Assembly: GCF_012272835.1 (NCBI RefSeq)
Contig: NZ_JAAWWK010000001.1
Location: forward strand, 248,001-312,000
DNA from: Spongiibacter thalassae
Lineage (GTDB): Bacteria; Pseudomonadota; Gammaproteobacteria; Pseudomonadales; Spongiibacteraceae
Direction: 5' to 3'
DNA: 64,000 bases
Part shown: positions 8,552 through 17,462 of the stretch, piece by piece
Numbering within the stretch: the first letter of the stretch is position 1
How the letters are laid out: each line of letters opens with the position of its first letter
Position numbers and translations under genes: made by a program
Notes under the pieces: generated by a model
The model's database searches: none
What the model saw: the letters and a program-made list of their open reading frames with translations, nothing else
What the model was told of the DNA's origin: nothing

Positions 8552-9568
8552 ATGCCTGATATAAACAAAATTGAAAATGGCGTAAGGGACGTGAATCCCC
8601 CCCTTAAAATGGGTGAGCTGAAAGTATCCAACCATTTGCTCGGCGACCGAGCGGCGCTTGAGTCGGCGTGGCAACGAGACGGTTACTGGTATTTTAAAGA
8701 AATACTCGATCTGGATGTGATAGCACAACTTCGACGTGAGTGGATCGATTACCTTCAGCGGCAGGGCTTCATTGATAAGAATGTCGAGGAAAATCGATAC
8801 AATGGAGCGAGTTTCGAGGGTAAGCCGATCTCTCGTGCTGATTTGGAGAGGGTCGCAGAGTTTAACGAGCGCAAGTTGCATCGGGTACTGACAGAGAATC
8901 CGAAAATCTGCGCTACGCTCAAGGAAATTCTTGGAGACGACCCCTTCTGGTTACCAATCGCCGAATATCGAGCGAATGCTCCTGTCGTTGAGTACAACGG
9001 CTCCCGATTGATTGCCCCACACCAGGACGGCTTCTATAGCCGGGGTATGGACATGAAGATTTGCTGGATTCCTGTCGATCATATTAGTGGGGACATGGGG
9101 GGGTGCGCCTGGGTTGAGGGCGCGAACAATGGTCCAATTCTGCACGACTTGAGCAATCCTCCATTGTTTCCGATTCCACCGGAAAAGATCCCCGACGATG
9201 GTTGGAAGACAGCTGAATTTTCCCCAGGCGATATCGTTATATTTGATCTGAATACCCCCCATAGCGGCTTGGTGAATATCTCCAAAGACCGTTTCAGAAT
9301 GAGTTTTGATATTCGTGTTACGGAGGCCTCCGGGCGAGTGCCGACTATTGGTCCAGTAAAGGAGATCAATGAAGAGCAGGTCACTCTGATTGATAGTCAA
9401 AACAGTCAGGAAAGGGTTTATCGTATCAATACAGAAACCTATGTGCGCGGCACGGATGGTAAAAAGCGCGAAGGTGAGGAAATCAAAAAAACCTTCAAAC
9501 CGGGAGAGACAATTCTGGTGAATTCCGACGATGGAGATACCGCTACGCTGGTGCGCTCCATTCACTAG
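8552..9568 (+). CDS. Phytanoyl-CoA dioxygenase (PhyH) family oxygenase
   Basis: A 338-residue Fe(II)/2-oxoglutarate-dependent oxygenase of the PhyH family. The metal triad is visible as His157-x-Asp159 in PHQDGFYS and distal His237 in TPHSGLVN, with FRMSFDIR about 17 residues later supplying the 2-oxoglutarate-binding arginine. The C-terminal 90 residues are Lys/Glu-rich (GTDGKKREGEEIKKTF) and look like an added domain. Family members hydroxylate isoprenoid acyl-CoA chains or small natural products. Divergent from the AraC regulator and upstream of an SDR, it may carry out an alpha- or methyl-group hydroxylation in this pathway. The substrate is unknown. Confidence 0.82.
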   Translation: MPDINKIENGVRDVNPPLKMGELKVSNHLLGDRAALESAWQRDGYWYFKEILDLDVIAQLRREWIDYLQRQGFIDKNVEENRYNGASFEGKPISRADLERVAEFNERKLHRVLTENPKICATLKEILGDDPFWLPIAEYRANAPVVEYNGSRLIAPHQDGFYSRGMDMKICWIPVDHISGDMGGCAWVEGANNGPILHDLSNPPLFPIPPEKIPDDGWKTAEFSPGDIVIFDLNTPHSGLVNISKDRFRMSFDIRVTEASGRVPTIGPVKEINEEQVTLIDSQNSQERVYRINTETYVRGTDGKKREGEEIKKTFKPGETILVNSDDGDTATLVRSIH

Positions 9569-9672
9569 CGTAACGCTTTTGAGTAAGTCGGCGAGTCCGG
9601 GTAGGGCTTAATGCCGACTGAAAATGTGTAACTCGAAATTAAATAATAACCATTATTGCAGGGGCTCCGATC

Positions 9673-10503
9673 ATGGGTTTACCCACCAAATTTAACTCTA
9701 CTATGGATGGCAAGGTCGCTATCGTTACCGGCGCGGGTGCAGCGGGCGAAGGGATGGGCATTGGCCGCGCGATTGCGATACTGCTGGCGATGGAGGGCGC
9801 AAGTGTCTGCGCGGTTGACCTGGACGCGGAGCGAGCTGAGACGACGGTTGGCTATATCAAGGATCGCGGTGGTCGAGCCATAGCGATCGCCGGTGATGTA
9901 ACCGATCGAGACGTTTGTCGTCGCATTGTAGAAACCTGTACGGCGGAATTTGGCCCCGTCAGTGTGCTGGTCAATAACGTCGGTATTGCATCGCCGGTGG
10001 AATTGGATGGCGATGACGAAGAGGCTTGGTCCAGAGTTTTGAATACAAATCTAACCTCGGCCATGCTGATGTGTCGCTATGTGATGCCCTCCATGAGGGA
10101 GCGCGGTGGTGCCATCGTAAATATCTCGTCTATTGCCGGCATTCGCGCATTTGGCAATCTCGCATATGGCCCGTCAAAGTCAGCTTTGGCTGGACTAACC
10201 CGCGAGCTGGCGGTGATGTATGGGCGAGAGGGAGTCCGTGTCAATGCTGTGGCGCCAGGTCACATTTTGACGCCACTGGTAGAAGCCTTTGTGACGCCGG
10301 AGTTACGCGCGGCCAGACGTGATATTGCACCCTTGGGGGTTGAGGGGGACTCCTGGGATATCGCTCAGGCGGTCAGATTTCTGGCCAGCGATGAAGCTCG
10401 TTTCATTACGGGAGTCGAGCTCCCTGTAGACGGCGGCGTCTCCGAAATTGGTGCCCTGAGTGCGGTGGGCCTGCTGAAAAATAGTTCATCTGCTGAAGAA
10501 TAG
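9673..10503 (+). CDS. SDR family oxidoreductase
   Basis: A 276-residue classical short-chain dehydrogenase. The cofactor loop is enlarged (TGAGAAGEGMGIGRA) compared with the usual TGxxxGxG; NNVGIA, the catalytic Ser in NISSIAG and YGPSK are all present, as is the C-terminal ITGVELPVDGG. It follows the PhyH gene by about 100 bp. The gap has AATAAT/ATTATT arms (9642-9657) just before the weak Shine-Dalgarno, which may be an operator or chance AT-rich sequence. It is probably an alcohol dehydrogenase for a hydroxylated pathway intermediate. Confidence 0.82.
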   Translation: MGLPTKFNSTMDGKVAIVTGAGAAGEGMGIGRAIAILLAMEGASVCAVDLDAERAETTVGYIKDRGGRAIAIAGDVTDRDVCRRIVETCTAEFGPVSVLVNNVGIASPVELDGDDEEAWSRVLNTNLTSAMLMCRYVMPSMRERGGAIVNISSIAGIRAFGNLAYGPSKSALAGLTRELAVMYGREGVRVNAVAPGHILTPLVEAFVTPELRAARRDIAPLGVEGDSWDIAQAVRFLASDEARFITGVELPVDGGVSEIGALSAVGLLKNSSSAEE

Positions 10504-10679
10504 CTGCTGAGTCTCATCGGTGGGTTATTGTCGTCGTAGCAGGGGGCCACTATCGTGCGAGGCCGTAGGACCGCCCGTGGTGTAAGGCTGGATTGTATTG
10601 GCGCAAGTTATGACGATGGAAATGGGTGCGAATATCGTAGCTTGTAGTTGAGGGTAGTCACATTAACCGATGGTGGTGA

Positions 10680-10708
10680 TTGATATAATCAACTAAGTAT
10701 ACTATATT
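10680..10708 (+). promoter_or_regulatory. Promoter with candidate GntR operator before TonB receptor
   Basis: TTGATA (10680-10685), a 17-bp spacer, then TATATT (10703-10708), about 55 bp before the receptor start. The palindrome AGTATACT (10696-10703) inside a longer AGTATACTATA overlaps the spacer and -10. The same 11-mer occurs at 16255-16265 in front of the GntR gene, and ACTAAGTAT (10692-10700) recurs at 17003-17011. This strongly suggests repression by the local GntR/FCD protein. Confidence 0.6.
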
Positions 10709-10762
10709 TTAAATAGATGCACTGGAAGTCCGTATACCAAAACTGATAATTAAGGGTGTTCT

Positions 10763-13231
10763 GTGAAAGCAACCAAACCTTCATCGCTAGTAATTTGTGC
10801 AATGCTGCTCGTGAGTTTGCCGTCCTATGCTCAGACGGAAAGTGAGCGTTCTTCCGCACTTTCATCATCGGCACCAGACGTTTCTGCTAAAAACTCCAGG
10901 CGAAAGCCTGTGGTTCTAGAAGAGGTCATGGTAACGGCCAGGAAGCGGGACGAGTCGCTTGCAGATACAACCTATTCCGTTTTCGCAATTTCGGGTGAAC
11001 AGTTTGAGAAATTCGATTCATCAAACTTCGATAATGTAGCGGAATCAACGCCGGGATTAATCATTACGGATACGCCAGTGGGGGCGCCGTCGATTGTCAT
11101 CAGGGGCGTGGGCAGTGTCGCGACCCTTAATCCTTTCGATTTAACCGTGGGTCTTGCCATCGATGGGGTTTATTTCGGGAACTCTCACTGGTTTCAGGCC
11201 GGCTTGTTCGATGTGGCTCAGATAGAGGTGTTACGGGGACCGCAGGGCGTTGACTTCGGTAAGAATACCACCGCTGGTTTGATTAACGTGCGCAGCAAGG
11301 GGCCCGGCTCCGAACTCGAGGCGGGAGTAAAGTTAAATTATGAAGCTGAAACCAAAGAAGAAGTTCTTCAGGTTGGTGTCGGCGGTCCCGTGAGCGACGC
11401 TCTGGGCTTTCGTCTTGCTGTTCAGAGTCGGCAAAACACCGGTTACCAAACCACGATCTTTGGGGAAGATGCGCCTAAGTTAGAGCGGTTGTTAGCCCGT
11501 GGTACCTTGCTTTGGGATGTTACAGATTACCTCACCGTAAAGTACACGATATTCGGCAGCGACTTCGAAAAGCGCATGCTTGGCAGCGAACTGATTGAAT
11601 GCAATAGCGAATACCAGGGCTTTATCGCAACCTTGGGCTCAACCGATGATTGCGCCGCAGACGACTTGCTGTACGGCGGAGAGCTTGGCGATGGCCTTGC
11701 CAAAAAGCGTAGTGCGCACGGTATCAGTGGTCAAAAGGGGGAGATGAGAAGTCACGCGTTAAACGTCGACTGGGATATCGGGGATCTTTCCATCGTCGCC
11801 ACGACAGGGTATCAGACGCTGGATATTTACACGGCCCAGGACTCCGACTTTACCAATATTCAGTTTATTGATTCAGGTTTCGTGGAAGATCTCGTGGCCC
11901 TGGCACAGGAAGTGCGAATGAGTTACCCGATAACCGACAGTATTTATTCTGTTTTTGGTGTGTTCTATGAAACCGCTGATCGCGATAACGGCATAGATGT
12001 CGATATCCGTGTCGGCCCGAATAATCCGACGATTTACGCGGTGTTGGCCGCTGATGTCGGTGGTCTTCTTGACCCGAATGCGTTGACATCAGTGGCGGGA
12101 ACCTCGTCTGCCTTGCTGGCTACTCAGACAGAGACAGTGGCCATTTTCGGCGATCTTACTCTTGATCTTACCGATTCCTTAAGTGTCAATTTCGGTATGC
12201 GTTATACCGAGGAGCGCAAAGAAGGGACGATGAATCAAGAGGTAGGTCAGTATGGCGACCCCGGTTCAGATGCAGATGGTGGTGAAGGGACGTTATTGTT
12301 TAATGGGGCGTTGAACAGGACCGATATCGATAATCTAAACCAAAGCCGTATTTCTCGCCACCTGGATCCTTCCGTGGTGGTTAAGTGGGATTTCTACACT
12401 GACTTCCCCTTGTCGTTTCTCGATTCAGGGCAGACATACTTCTCATATAAAGAAGGTTATAAGTCGGGGGGCTTTGATCTCGTAGCCGGTGTTGACGAAA
12501 ATGGCCAGCCCAACAGTCCTTATGAATTCTTCGACGAAACCGTAATCGGCTATGAAGCGGGGCTGAAAGTCGAGGCTTTGGACAATACGGTCCGCGCTAG
12601 CCTCGCCGCGTTCTACACGGCCTACGATGATCTGCAAATCCAGTTTACTCCGCCGAACGCGACTATTATTAATACCTTGAATGCCGGTTCATCGTTGACT
12701 AAGGGGATAGAGGGCGACCTCAAGTGGGTCATAAACCATGCTTTCTCCTTTGACATGTCAGCATCCTACGTCATTGCAGAATACGACGAATTCAGAGAGG
12801 CCCCTTGTTACCCGGGCCAGTCTGAAGAAGCGGGTTGTGTAAACGGTACTCAGGATCTTTCCGGTGAATCGCTGGCGGCGGCGCCCAAATATTCCGGTAG
12901 CTTTGGTTTGAATTACGAACAACCCATCGGCAGTGATTTGCTGTTTAGTGCGACCTTGCAGTCCTCCTATACAGATGAAATCAACTTTAATGTATTTGGT
13001 GACCCCACCGGTGGACGTGATGAGTTTTGGGTGTCGAATATGCGCCTTGGACTGTCTGATATTGAGGGTAGCTGGGATGTCGCGCTAATGGGCCGAAACA
13101 TACTGAATGAACGCTCCCTGTCATTACGCGGGGAGGCGCCGCTCTCTTCCATTGTTGCGAGTACGCCATCTTATTACGGCAATCTTATGCCGCCGAGAAC
13201 CCTGGCGATTCTGCTCTCGTTTCAGTTTTAG
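10763..13231 (+). CDS. TonB-dependent outer-membrane receptor
   Basis: An 822-residue receptor starting at GTG10763 (AGGGTG just upstream). An N-terminal signal peptide with hydrophobic core SLVICAMLLVSLPSYAQ is followed by a TonB-box-like LEEVMVTARKRDE, the plug domain (QIEVLRGPQGVDFGKNTTAG) and a beta-barrel ending in the aromatic C-terminal residue LSFQF. It is the first gene of a short operon with the first LDI-like gene 51 bp downstream, so it probably imports the substrate or precursor of that enzyme. It is more distant from the three receptors at 21.7-36.5 kb than they are from one another: it has VDFGKNTTAG where they have the LYGRNTTGG type. Confidence 0.92.
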   Translation: MKATKPSSLVICAMLLVSLPSYAQTESERSSALSSSAPDVSAKNSRRKPVVLEEVMVTARKRDESLADTTYSVFAISGEQFEKFDSSNFDNVAESTPGLIITDTPVGAPSIVIRGVGSVATLNPFDLTVGLAIDGVYFGNSHWFQAGLFDVAQIEVLRGPQGVDFGKNTTAGLINVRSKGPGSELEAGVKLNYEAETKEEVLQVGVGGPVSDALGFRLAVQSRQNTGYQTTIFGEDAPKLERLLARGTLLWDVTDYLTVKYTIFGSDFEKRMLGSELIECNSEYQGFIATLGSTDDCAADDLLYGGELGDGLAKKRSAHGISGQKGEMRSHALNVDWDIGDLSIVATTGYQTLDIYTAQDSDFTNIQFIDSGFVEDLVALAQEVRMSYPITDSIYSVFGVFYETADRDNGIDVDIRVGPNNPTIYAVLAADVGGLLDPNALTSVAGTSSALLATQTETVAIFGDLTLDLTDSLSVNFGMRYTEERKEGTMNQEVGQYGDPGSDADGGEGTLLFNGALNRTDIDNLNQSRISRHLDPSVVVKWDFYTDFPLSFLDSGQTYFSYKEGYKSGGFDLVAGVDENGQPNSPYEFFDETVIGYEAGLKVEALDNTVRASLAAFYTAYDDLQIQFTPPNATIINTLNAGSSLTKGIEGDLKWVINHAFSFDMSASYVIAEYDEFREAPCYPGQSEEAGCVNGTQDLSGESLAAAPKYSGSFGLNYEQPIGSDLLFSATLQSSYTDEINFNVFGDPTGGRDEFWVSNMRLGLSDIEGSWDVALMGRNILNERSLSLRGEAPLSSIVASTPSYYGNLMPPRTLAILLSFQF

Positions 13232-13291
13232 AATTGTTGAAATAACCGTACGTAAGATAAAGCATATACATTCTATAAAGAGGTGATAAGT

Positions 13292-15196
13292 ATGAACTCA
13301 AGTGCTCAGCCGGTTGTGCCACCTATTCCCTTGCGGGAGGCCACATTTGGTCCGTTGATTGGGAAGCGCGTAACCCGATTCTTTATCGTTCTGACACTTG
13401 TGTTTCTGGTGGGGTTTGGCTTGACCTTTTCTGAGTCGCCAAATGTTATCGCTTTAGGGGTAGGTATGCAGTTCCCCGGGGCTGGCTTTCTCTACACGGG
13501 TGGCATCCTTGGTGTATTTCTTTTCTTGCTGACATTGGTGTTTTTTGGTCTGGCGGCATTTGCGTGGTTTGGCGCGGGCATGATTGTGGCACCGCCAATT
13601 GTGTGGGGGCTGGCCGCCCTCGGCGCCTACGGTTTGGCTGATAATAATAGCTGGAACGTATTTGTGTATGCGGTGCCCACGATAGTAGTGCTTGGTGCGG
13701 TAGTTGGTGCTTACAAACGTCGCCGGCAGCACCTCGCTGAGCTGGAAGTTGCAAAAGAGCGCAACAGATATCTGGCGAAAGCGACCTCACGAGAGAGAGA
13801 TGGCGCAATCACTGTCAGTGAGGAAATGTCGCCGGAAGAGCTGGCCAGCTTGAGATTTGTGCTGGATCTGGGCTTGCAGCCCCTGGAAAGCTTTGAGGGA
13901 TTTGACTTCCTGGATCAGTTTCAGTCCGCTGCTACCCGCTATCAGGTCGATTACGCGCAGTACGGTCTGGCGATTGCACAGTTTACCCGAACGCCCGCCT
14001 TCACCGGGTACATGCAGAAGGCCCAGGAAAACCTGATCAAGAAAAAGCTGGATAAGCGCATGTGGTCGTATTGGTTTCTGGAAAATCTCTGGGGAAATTT
14101 CCGCTTCGATGCTGACCCGATCCGCAAGGATAACGTGATGTACTCCGGTAATACCGGCCTGATGATTGGTCTGTACGAAACGGTTAACCAGGACTATCAA
14201 TTTTCGGCACCGGGAAGCATGCCGTTCAAATGGAATGACAAGAAATCCTTCGTGTATGACTTTGGGACGATTTCCGAAGCGGTAGCAAGAAACTATCGTG
14301 AATCAGAAATGGGCCTGATGGTCTGTGAGCCTAACTGGCTCTACAACATGTGTAATTGTATCGGTATGAGCAGCCTGGTATTGCATGACAGATTGCACGG
14401 CACCAGGCACGTTGATGCGATCTATGAGCGCTGGCAGCAGTCGCTGAATGAAGAGTTCCTGACCGGCGACGGGCGCTGCGTCGCCATACGCTCCAGTCGC
14501 TTGGGTATTACCTTGCCAGGCCTCACATCGATGACGAGTGACGCCAACTTTATCTGGTACTTAAATGCTCTTGATCCTGGTCATGCCGACCGCTTGTGGG
14601 CGATTTTGCGGAAGGAGTTCGCCAAAATTACGCCGGAAGGCGAACTGGATCTAACTCTGGTAGGGCCCGATAAGATGGACGTGGGAACCTACAAGGGCGG
14701 CTGTGATATGGGCGGCTGTACTGTATTGATGGAAACTGCGGCGGAGATGGGTGATCTAGAGCTGTGGAATAAGTTGAAAGCCTATATAGAAAAGGAAAAT
14801 CCCCCGGTTACGAAGGACGGTGTTCGCCGCTTCGAGGTGTCCACTATATTGAACACCATCTACATTATGGGCCTCTTTGCTCGGCCAAATGTTTGGCGGG
14901 ATCTTATCAATAATGGGATGCCGGAGGAGTGGAAGAATGGCCCGCTGCTTTCTGATGCACCCTATCCCGATGTCCTTGTTGCCAAAGCGGTTTCCGACGG
15001 TACTCGCCTGGATCTGGTGCTGCGCCCGGGTAGTGACAAGCACGACGCGGTGCTTAAATTCCAGCGCTTGAAGCCTGATACGCGTTATAAGGTCGAGGGT
15101 ATGCCAGGAGCGGAAGTCGTAGCAGACGGTGAAGGCTGTTCACAGTTGGCGATCGAATTGGGAGATCGGCTGGAGTTGTCCTTGATCCCGGCATAA
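13292..15196 (+). CDS. Membrane-anchored linalool dehydratase-isomerase-like protein (LDI-like 1)
   Basis: About 634 residues from ATG13292 (AGAGGTGA upstream; GTG13283 is an alternative). There are three parts. Residues 27-141 contain four hydrophobic helices with the motif QFPGAGF. Residues about 185-530 resemble Castellaniella linalool dehydratase-isomerase: DADPIRKDNVMY, then GLMIGLYE, then VCEPNWLYNMCN followed by LVLHDRLHGT. The Cys345-x8-Cys354 pair matches the LDI active-site pair recalled as Cys171/Cys180, and Asp192 in VLDLGLQP may match its Asp39. From 552 to the end a beta-rich domain (PYPDVLVAKA) is added that LDI lacks. It probably hydrates, dehydrates or isomerises a tertiary or allylic isoprenoid alcohol. 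A strong terminator follows. Confidence 0.75.
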   Translation: MNSSAQPVVPPIPLREATFGPLIGKRVTRFFIVLTLVFLVGFGLTFSESPNVIALGVGMQFPGAGFLYTGGILGVFLFLLTLVFFGLAAFAWFGAGMIVAPPIVWGLAALGAYGLADNNSWNVFVYAVPTIVVLGAVVGAYKRRRQHLAELEVAKERNRYLAKATSRERDGAITVSEEMSPEELASLRFVLDLGLQPLESFEGFDFLDQFQSAATRYQVDYAQYGLAIAQFTRTPAFTGYMQKAQENLIKKKLDKRMWSYWFLENLWGNFRFDADPIRKDNVMYSGNTGLMIGLYETVNQDYQFSAPGSMPFKWNDKKSFVYDFGTISEAVARNYRESEMGLMVCEPNWLYNMCNCIGMSSLVLHDRLHGTRHVDAIYERWQQSLNEEFLTGDGRCVAIRSSRLGITLPGLTSMTSDANFIWYLNALDPGHADRLWAILRKEFAKITPEGELDLTLVGPDKMDVGTYKGGCDMGGCTVLMETAAEMGDLELWNKLKAYIEKENPPVTKDGVRRFEVSTILNTIYIMGLFARPNVWRDLINNGMPEEWKNGPLLSDAPYPDVLVAKAVSDGTRLDLVLRPGSDKHDAVLKFQRLKPDTRYKVEGMPGAEVVADGEGCSQLAIELGDRLELSLIPA

Positions 15197-15207
15197 AAGC
15201 GTAAGGT

Positions 15208-15245
15208 GAATGCGACCTTTCCAGGGAGAGGTCGCATTCTTTTTT
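15208..15245 (+). terminator. Rho-independent terminator after LDI-like 1
   Basis: Perfect 11-bp stem GAATGCGACCT (15208-15218) / AGGTCGCATTC (15229-15239), a 10-nt loop, then TTTTTT (15240-15245), 12 bp after the LDI-like stop. It ends the TonB receptor/LDI-like operon. Confidence 0.93.
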
Positions 15246-15423
15246 ACAATTGTTAGTTTAATTGGCCGGCCTTCTTTTTGATGATGTCAGAGGTTGTTTG
15301 GCCTGAATGTGTTGCCAATTAAGCTTTGGCGGTGACAGTAAAGTAATGGGCTGGATAAGAAGTAGGTAAAAGGGTCGAGCTGCTCCCCGTTAAAGGGCAG
15401 CCCGGTTGCAGTTCTACGCTGGC

Positions 15424-16203
15424 TTATTCAAGGGTATCGACGACATTTTCAGACCAGCTTTGGCTGGCCAAGATGGCCTCGACTTCGTTTAGATGCTGCC
15501 GCCAGAATTTGACTGCTTCATCAGCGCGTTCTTTTTTAATCAGCTGTATTAGTCGTCGCTGGGCACTCAAGGTATGGTCGGCAGCCGATTTTCTGTCGAA
15601 GCCACCGTCGGGCGCCTTATAAATCTGGTTTTCATAGATGCTTTCCAGCATTCTCATCATGAGTATGAGGGTCTGGTTTTTAGTGAGGTCGATAAGTGTT
15701 GAGTGAAAGCGTGAAACACTTTGGGCCAGGGCGCCAATATCCTGCCCTAACAAGGCTTTTTCTTCTTCCTTGTGAAGCTCGGTAAGTACGGCTTCCGCTT
15801 CCTCGGAAGAGTTCTCTATAACAAGGCGTACTGCCGGAGGCTGAATTAATTGATAAACCCTGAAAAGATCAATGGTGGTGACCTTGCGGCTTTGGAGCAA
15901 GAGCCCGAAATGTCGTGCGGCGATCTCGGGGTCGGGAAGGTGAACAGTCGGTCCTCCACGGGCGCCGCGGCGGACGCTGATCAGTGACTCCGATTCGAGT
16001 ATCCGCAATGCTTCGCGCAAAGTGGGGCGAGCGATGTCGAACTTTTCCATTAGCTCAGATTCGGGGGGCAGGTTCGCACCCGGTTCTATCTCGCCCCGAA
16101 TAATTTGGCGACGAAGCTCCTTGGCGACGAGTTCGCTGATCTTTGGAGTTCGAAACTTGTCGTTTGCTGTTGATTTTGCGGTCGCTATCGTTTTGTTGTT
16201 CAA
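15424..16203 (-). CDS. GntR family regulator with FCD ligand domain
   Basis: A 259-residue regulator. The N-terminal winged HTH (about 20-90) has the GntR signature: LRRQIIRGEIEPGANLPPES, then RPTLREALRILESESLI. The C-terminal all-helical FCD domain (about 100-250) carries the metal-binding histidine pattern RFHSTLIDL. FCD proteins usually repress catabolic operons and release DNA when an organic acid or related ligand binds. The gene is divergent from the CMD-like gene at 16505, and its promoter overlaps AGTATACTATA, a motif repeated in three other promoters or intergenic sites of this block, so autoregulation and control of both LDI-like operons is inferred. Confidence 0.9.
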   Translation of the reverse strand: MNNKTIATAKSTANDKFRTPKISELVAKELRRQIIRGEIEPGANLPPESELMEKFDIARPTLREALRILESESLISVRRGARGGPTVHLPDPEIAARHFGLLLQSRKVTTIDLFRVYQLIQPPAVRLVIENSSEEAEAVLTELHKEEEKALLGQDIGALAQSVSRFHSTLIDLTKNQTLILMMRMLESIYENQIYKAPDGGFDRKSAADHTLSAQRRLIQLIKKERADEAVKFWRQHLNEVEAILASQSWSENVVDTLE

Positions 16204-16504
16204 AAGCTGTGTCTCGCGATTCTGTTGCGTTATAGGAGTGCAATTGCGGCACTGAGTATACTATAAAAAGCTTGCAAATCATTTGGCAACTATTTAAGTG
16301 ACAATTTTCGGTGTGCAGGCTGTGCTTGCTTTCCCCCCTTTGTTTAGCTGTGGGGGAGTTTTTCGCAGAATTCGTCAACATGTATTGTGTTCGCGAATTT
16401 ATATATAGTGTACTAGGTTATATATAGGTGTGTGGGAATTTCTGGAGCGTGCGGTCGTGCCGCCCGCAGAGTTGTAGTGAGTTAGGTGAGCTTAAGGAGG
16501 TTTT
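16204..16504. promoter_or_regulatory. Divergent control region, GntR / CMD-like genes
   Basis: A 301-bp AT-rich spacer. On the minus strand TTGCCA (16289-16284), an 18-bp spacer and TATAGT (16265-16260) form a GntR promoter. Its -10 lies inside AGTATACTATA (16255-16265). Toward the CMD-like gene the reverse of nearly the same motif, TATAGTGTACT (16404-16414), sits in a run of TATATA. GGAGG just before ATG16505 is an ideal ribosome-binding site. The two sites fit autorepression plus control of the divergent gene. Confidence 0.6.
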
Positions 16505-16906
16505 ATGCAAAACGAAGAAAGAGTAGCTAAGGGCAGGCAGCTGGTAGAGCGGATGTTTGGTGACGGAATACTGAATTATCTTGAAGGGAAGGCAGGTTCC
16601 GAGGGGTTTGGGTCTCAAGGGGCGAGATTGGCTTTAAGGGATATTTTTGGCGGGGTGTGGGTTGACGACACCCTGTCGCCTCGAGAGCGAAGTATCGCAA
16701 CTTTATCTATGCTGATCGCCTTGAGAGCTGAAGGCGAGATCCAAAATCACGTGCGGGGAGCGGTCAATAACGGCTTGTCTGCGAAAGAAATCGAGGCTCT
16801 TATTTTGCACTCTGCTTACTATTGCGGCTTTCCAGCATCGGGAGTGGCCCTCCAAGCTGCTGAAACGGTTCTGACAGAGATGGGAAAACTGAATAACGCT
16901 GAGTAA
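16505..16906 (+). CDS. Carboxymuconolactone decarboxylase (CMD/AhpD-like) family protein
   Basis: A 133-residue single CMD domain. It shows LSPRERSIATLSMLIAL, then EIQNHVRGAVNNGLSAKEIEALILHSAYYCGFP, the standard gamma-carboxymuconolactone decarboxylase pattern. Unlike AhpD it has one cysteine (in YYCGFP) and no Cys-x-x-Cys, so peroxidase-type disulfide chemistry is unlikely. Family members decarboxylate or isomerise cyclic acids, and many act in unknown steps. The strong AAGGAGG ribosome-binding site suggests high expression. Position, next to the GntR gene and between the two LDI-like genes, implies a role in the same pathway. Confidence 0.82.
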   Translation: MQNEERVAKGRQLVERMFGDGILNYLEGKAGSEGFGSQGARLALRDIFGGVWVDDTLSPRERSIATLSMLIALRAEGEIQNHVRGAVNNGLSAKEIEALILHSAYYCGFPASGVALQAAETVLTEMGKLNNAE

Positions 16907-17462
16907 TAAATAGCTAAAGGCGCCGTTACTGCGCAACCGGGTGCGGCGCCGAATGTAATGCGGTTGATATTCGCGGTAAACGCCAACATTATTGACATAG
17001 CATACTAAGTATGCTTTTATAATGTCAGTGATACCTTTATCAACTGCAGGCTCCGTGAAGTGTTGATGCGTTTTCATCGCGCTTACGGCGAATGTGAAAG
17101 GGTTGGTGGGCAGGGTCGGAATGCAGATCGTTAACCACTGACAATGATTGCAGTGGCAATAAAATTTTACGGAGTCCAGTGGTTAAGGGCTGCAGTTTAG
17201 GTAACGCTTGTTCGCTGAAATTTAGCTTGCATTATTACTATAACGAGGACGATGTCTGCGGCCCGCTACAATTAGCTAAGCAAGGCTCCTGTGATAGTTC
17301 GAGTGCGCGAATAGCATGTGTTCACTAGCTGCCAAAATTCGTCTCGGCTTTCAGTGTTAAAGCAAATTTTGTTTGCCAGAAAATATGGCCTTACCGGACA
17401 CGTATAGCACAACATAAATTGGCATTTTTTGAATTAACAACCTTTATGCGAAGAGTAATTCT
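16907..17462 (+). promoter_or_regulatory. Long intergenic region with operator-bearing promoter and ~430-nt leader
   Basis: A 556-bp gap. A GGCGCCG/CGGCGCC hairpin (16919-16950) without T-tract follows the CMD-like gene. TTGACA (16992-16997), a 17-bp spacer and TTTTAT (17015-17020) form a promoter whose spacer carries the perfect palindrome GCATACT-A-AGTATGC (17000-17014), sharing ACTAAGTAT with the receptor promoter at 10692. From there to the SDR start at 17463 about 430 nt hold no convincing gene; a long leader, a second promoter or a small RNA are all possible. Confidence 0.5.

Noticed and set aside
16919-16950. Terminator after the CMD-like gene
   Set aside because: The GGCGCCG/CGGCGCC stem is good but the loop is long and no T-tract follows, so it is mentioned only as a hairpin.
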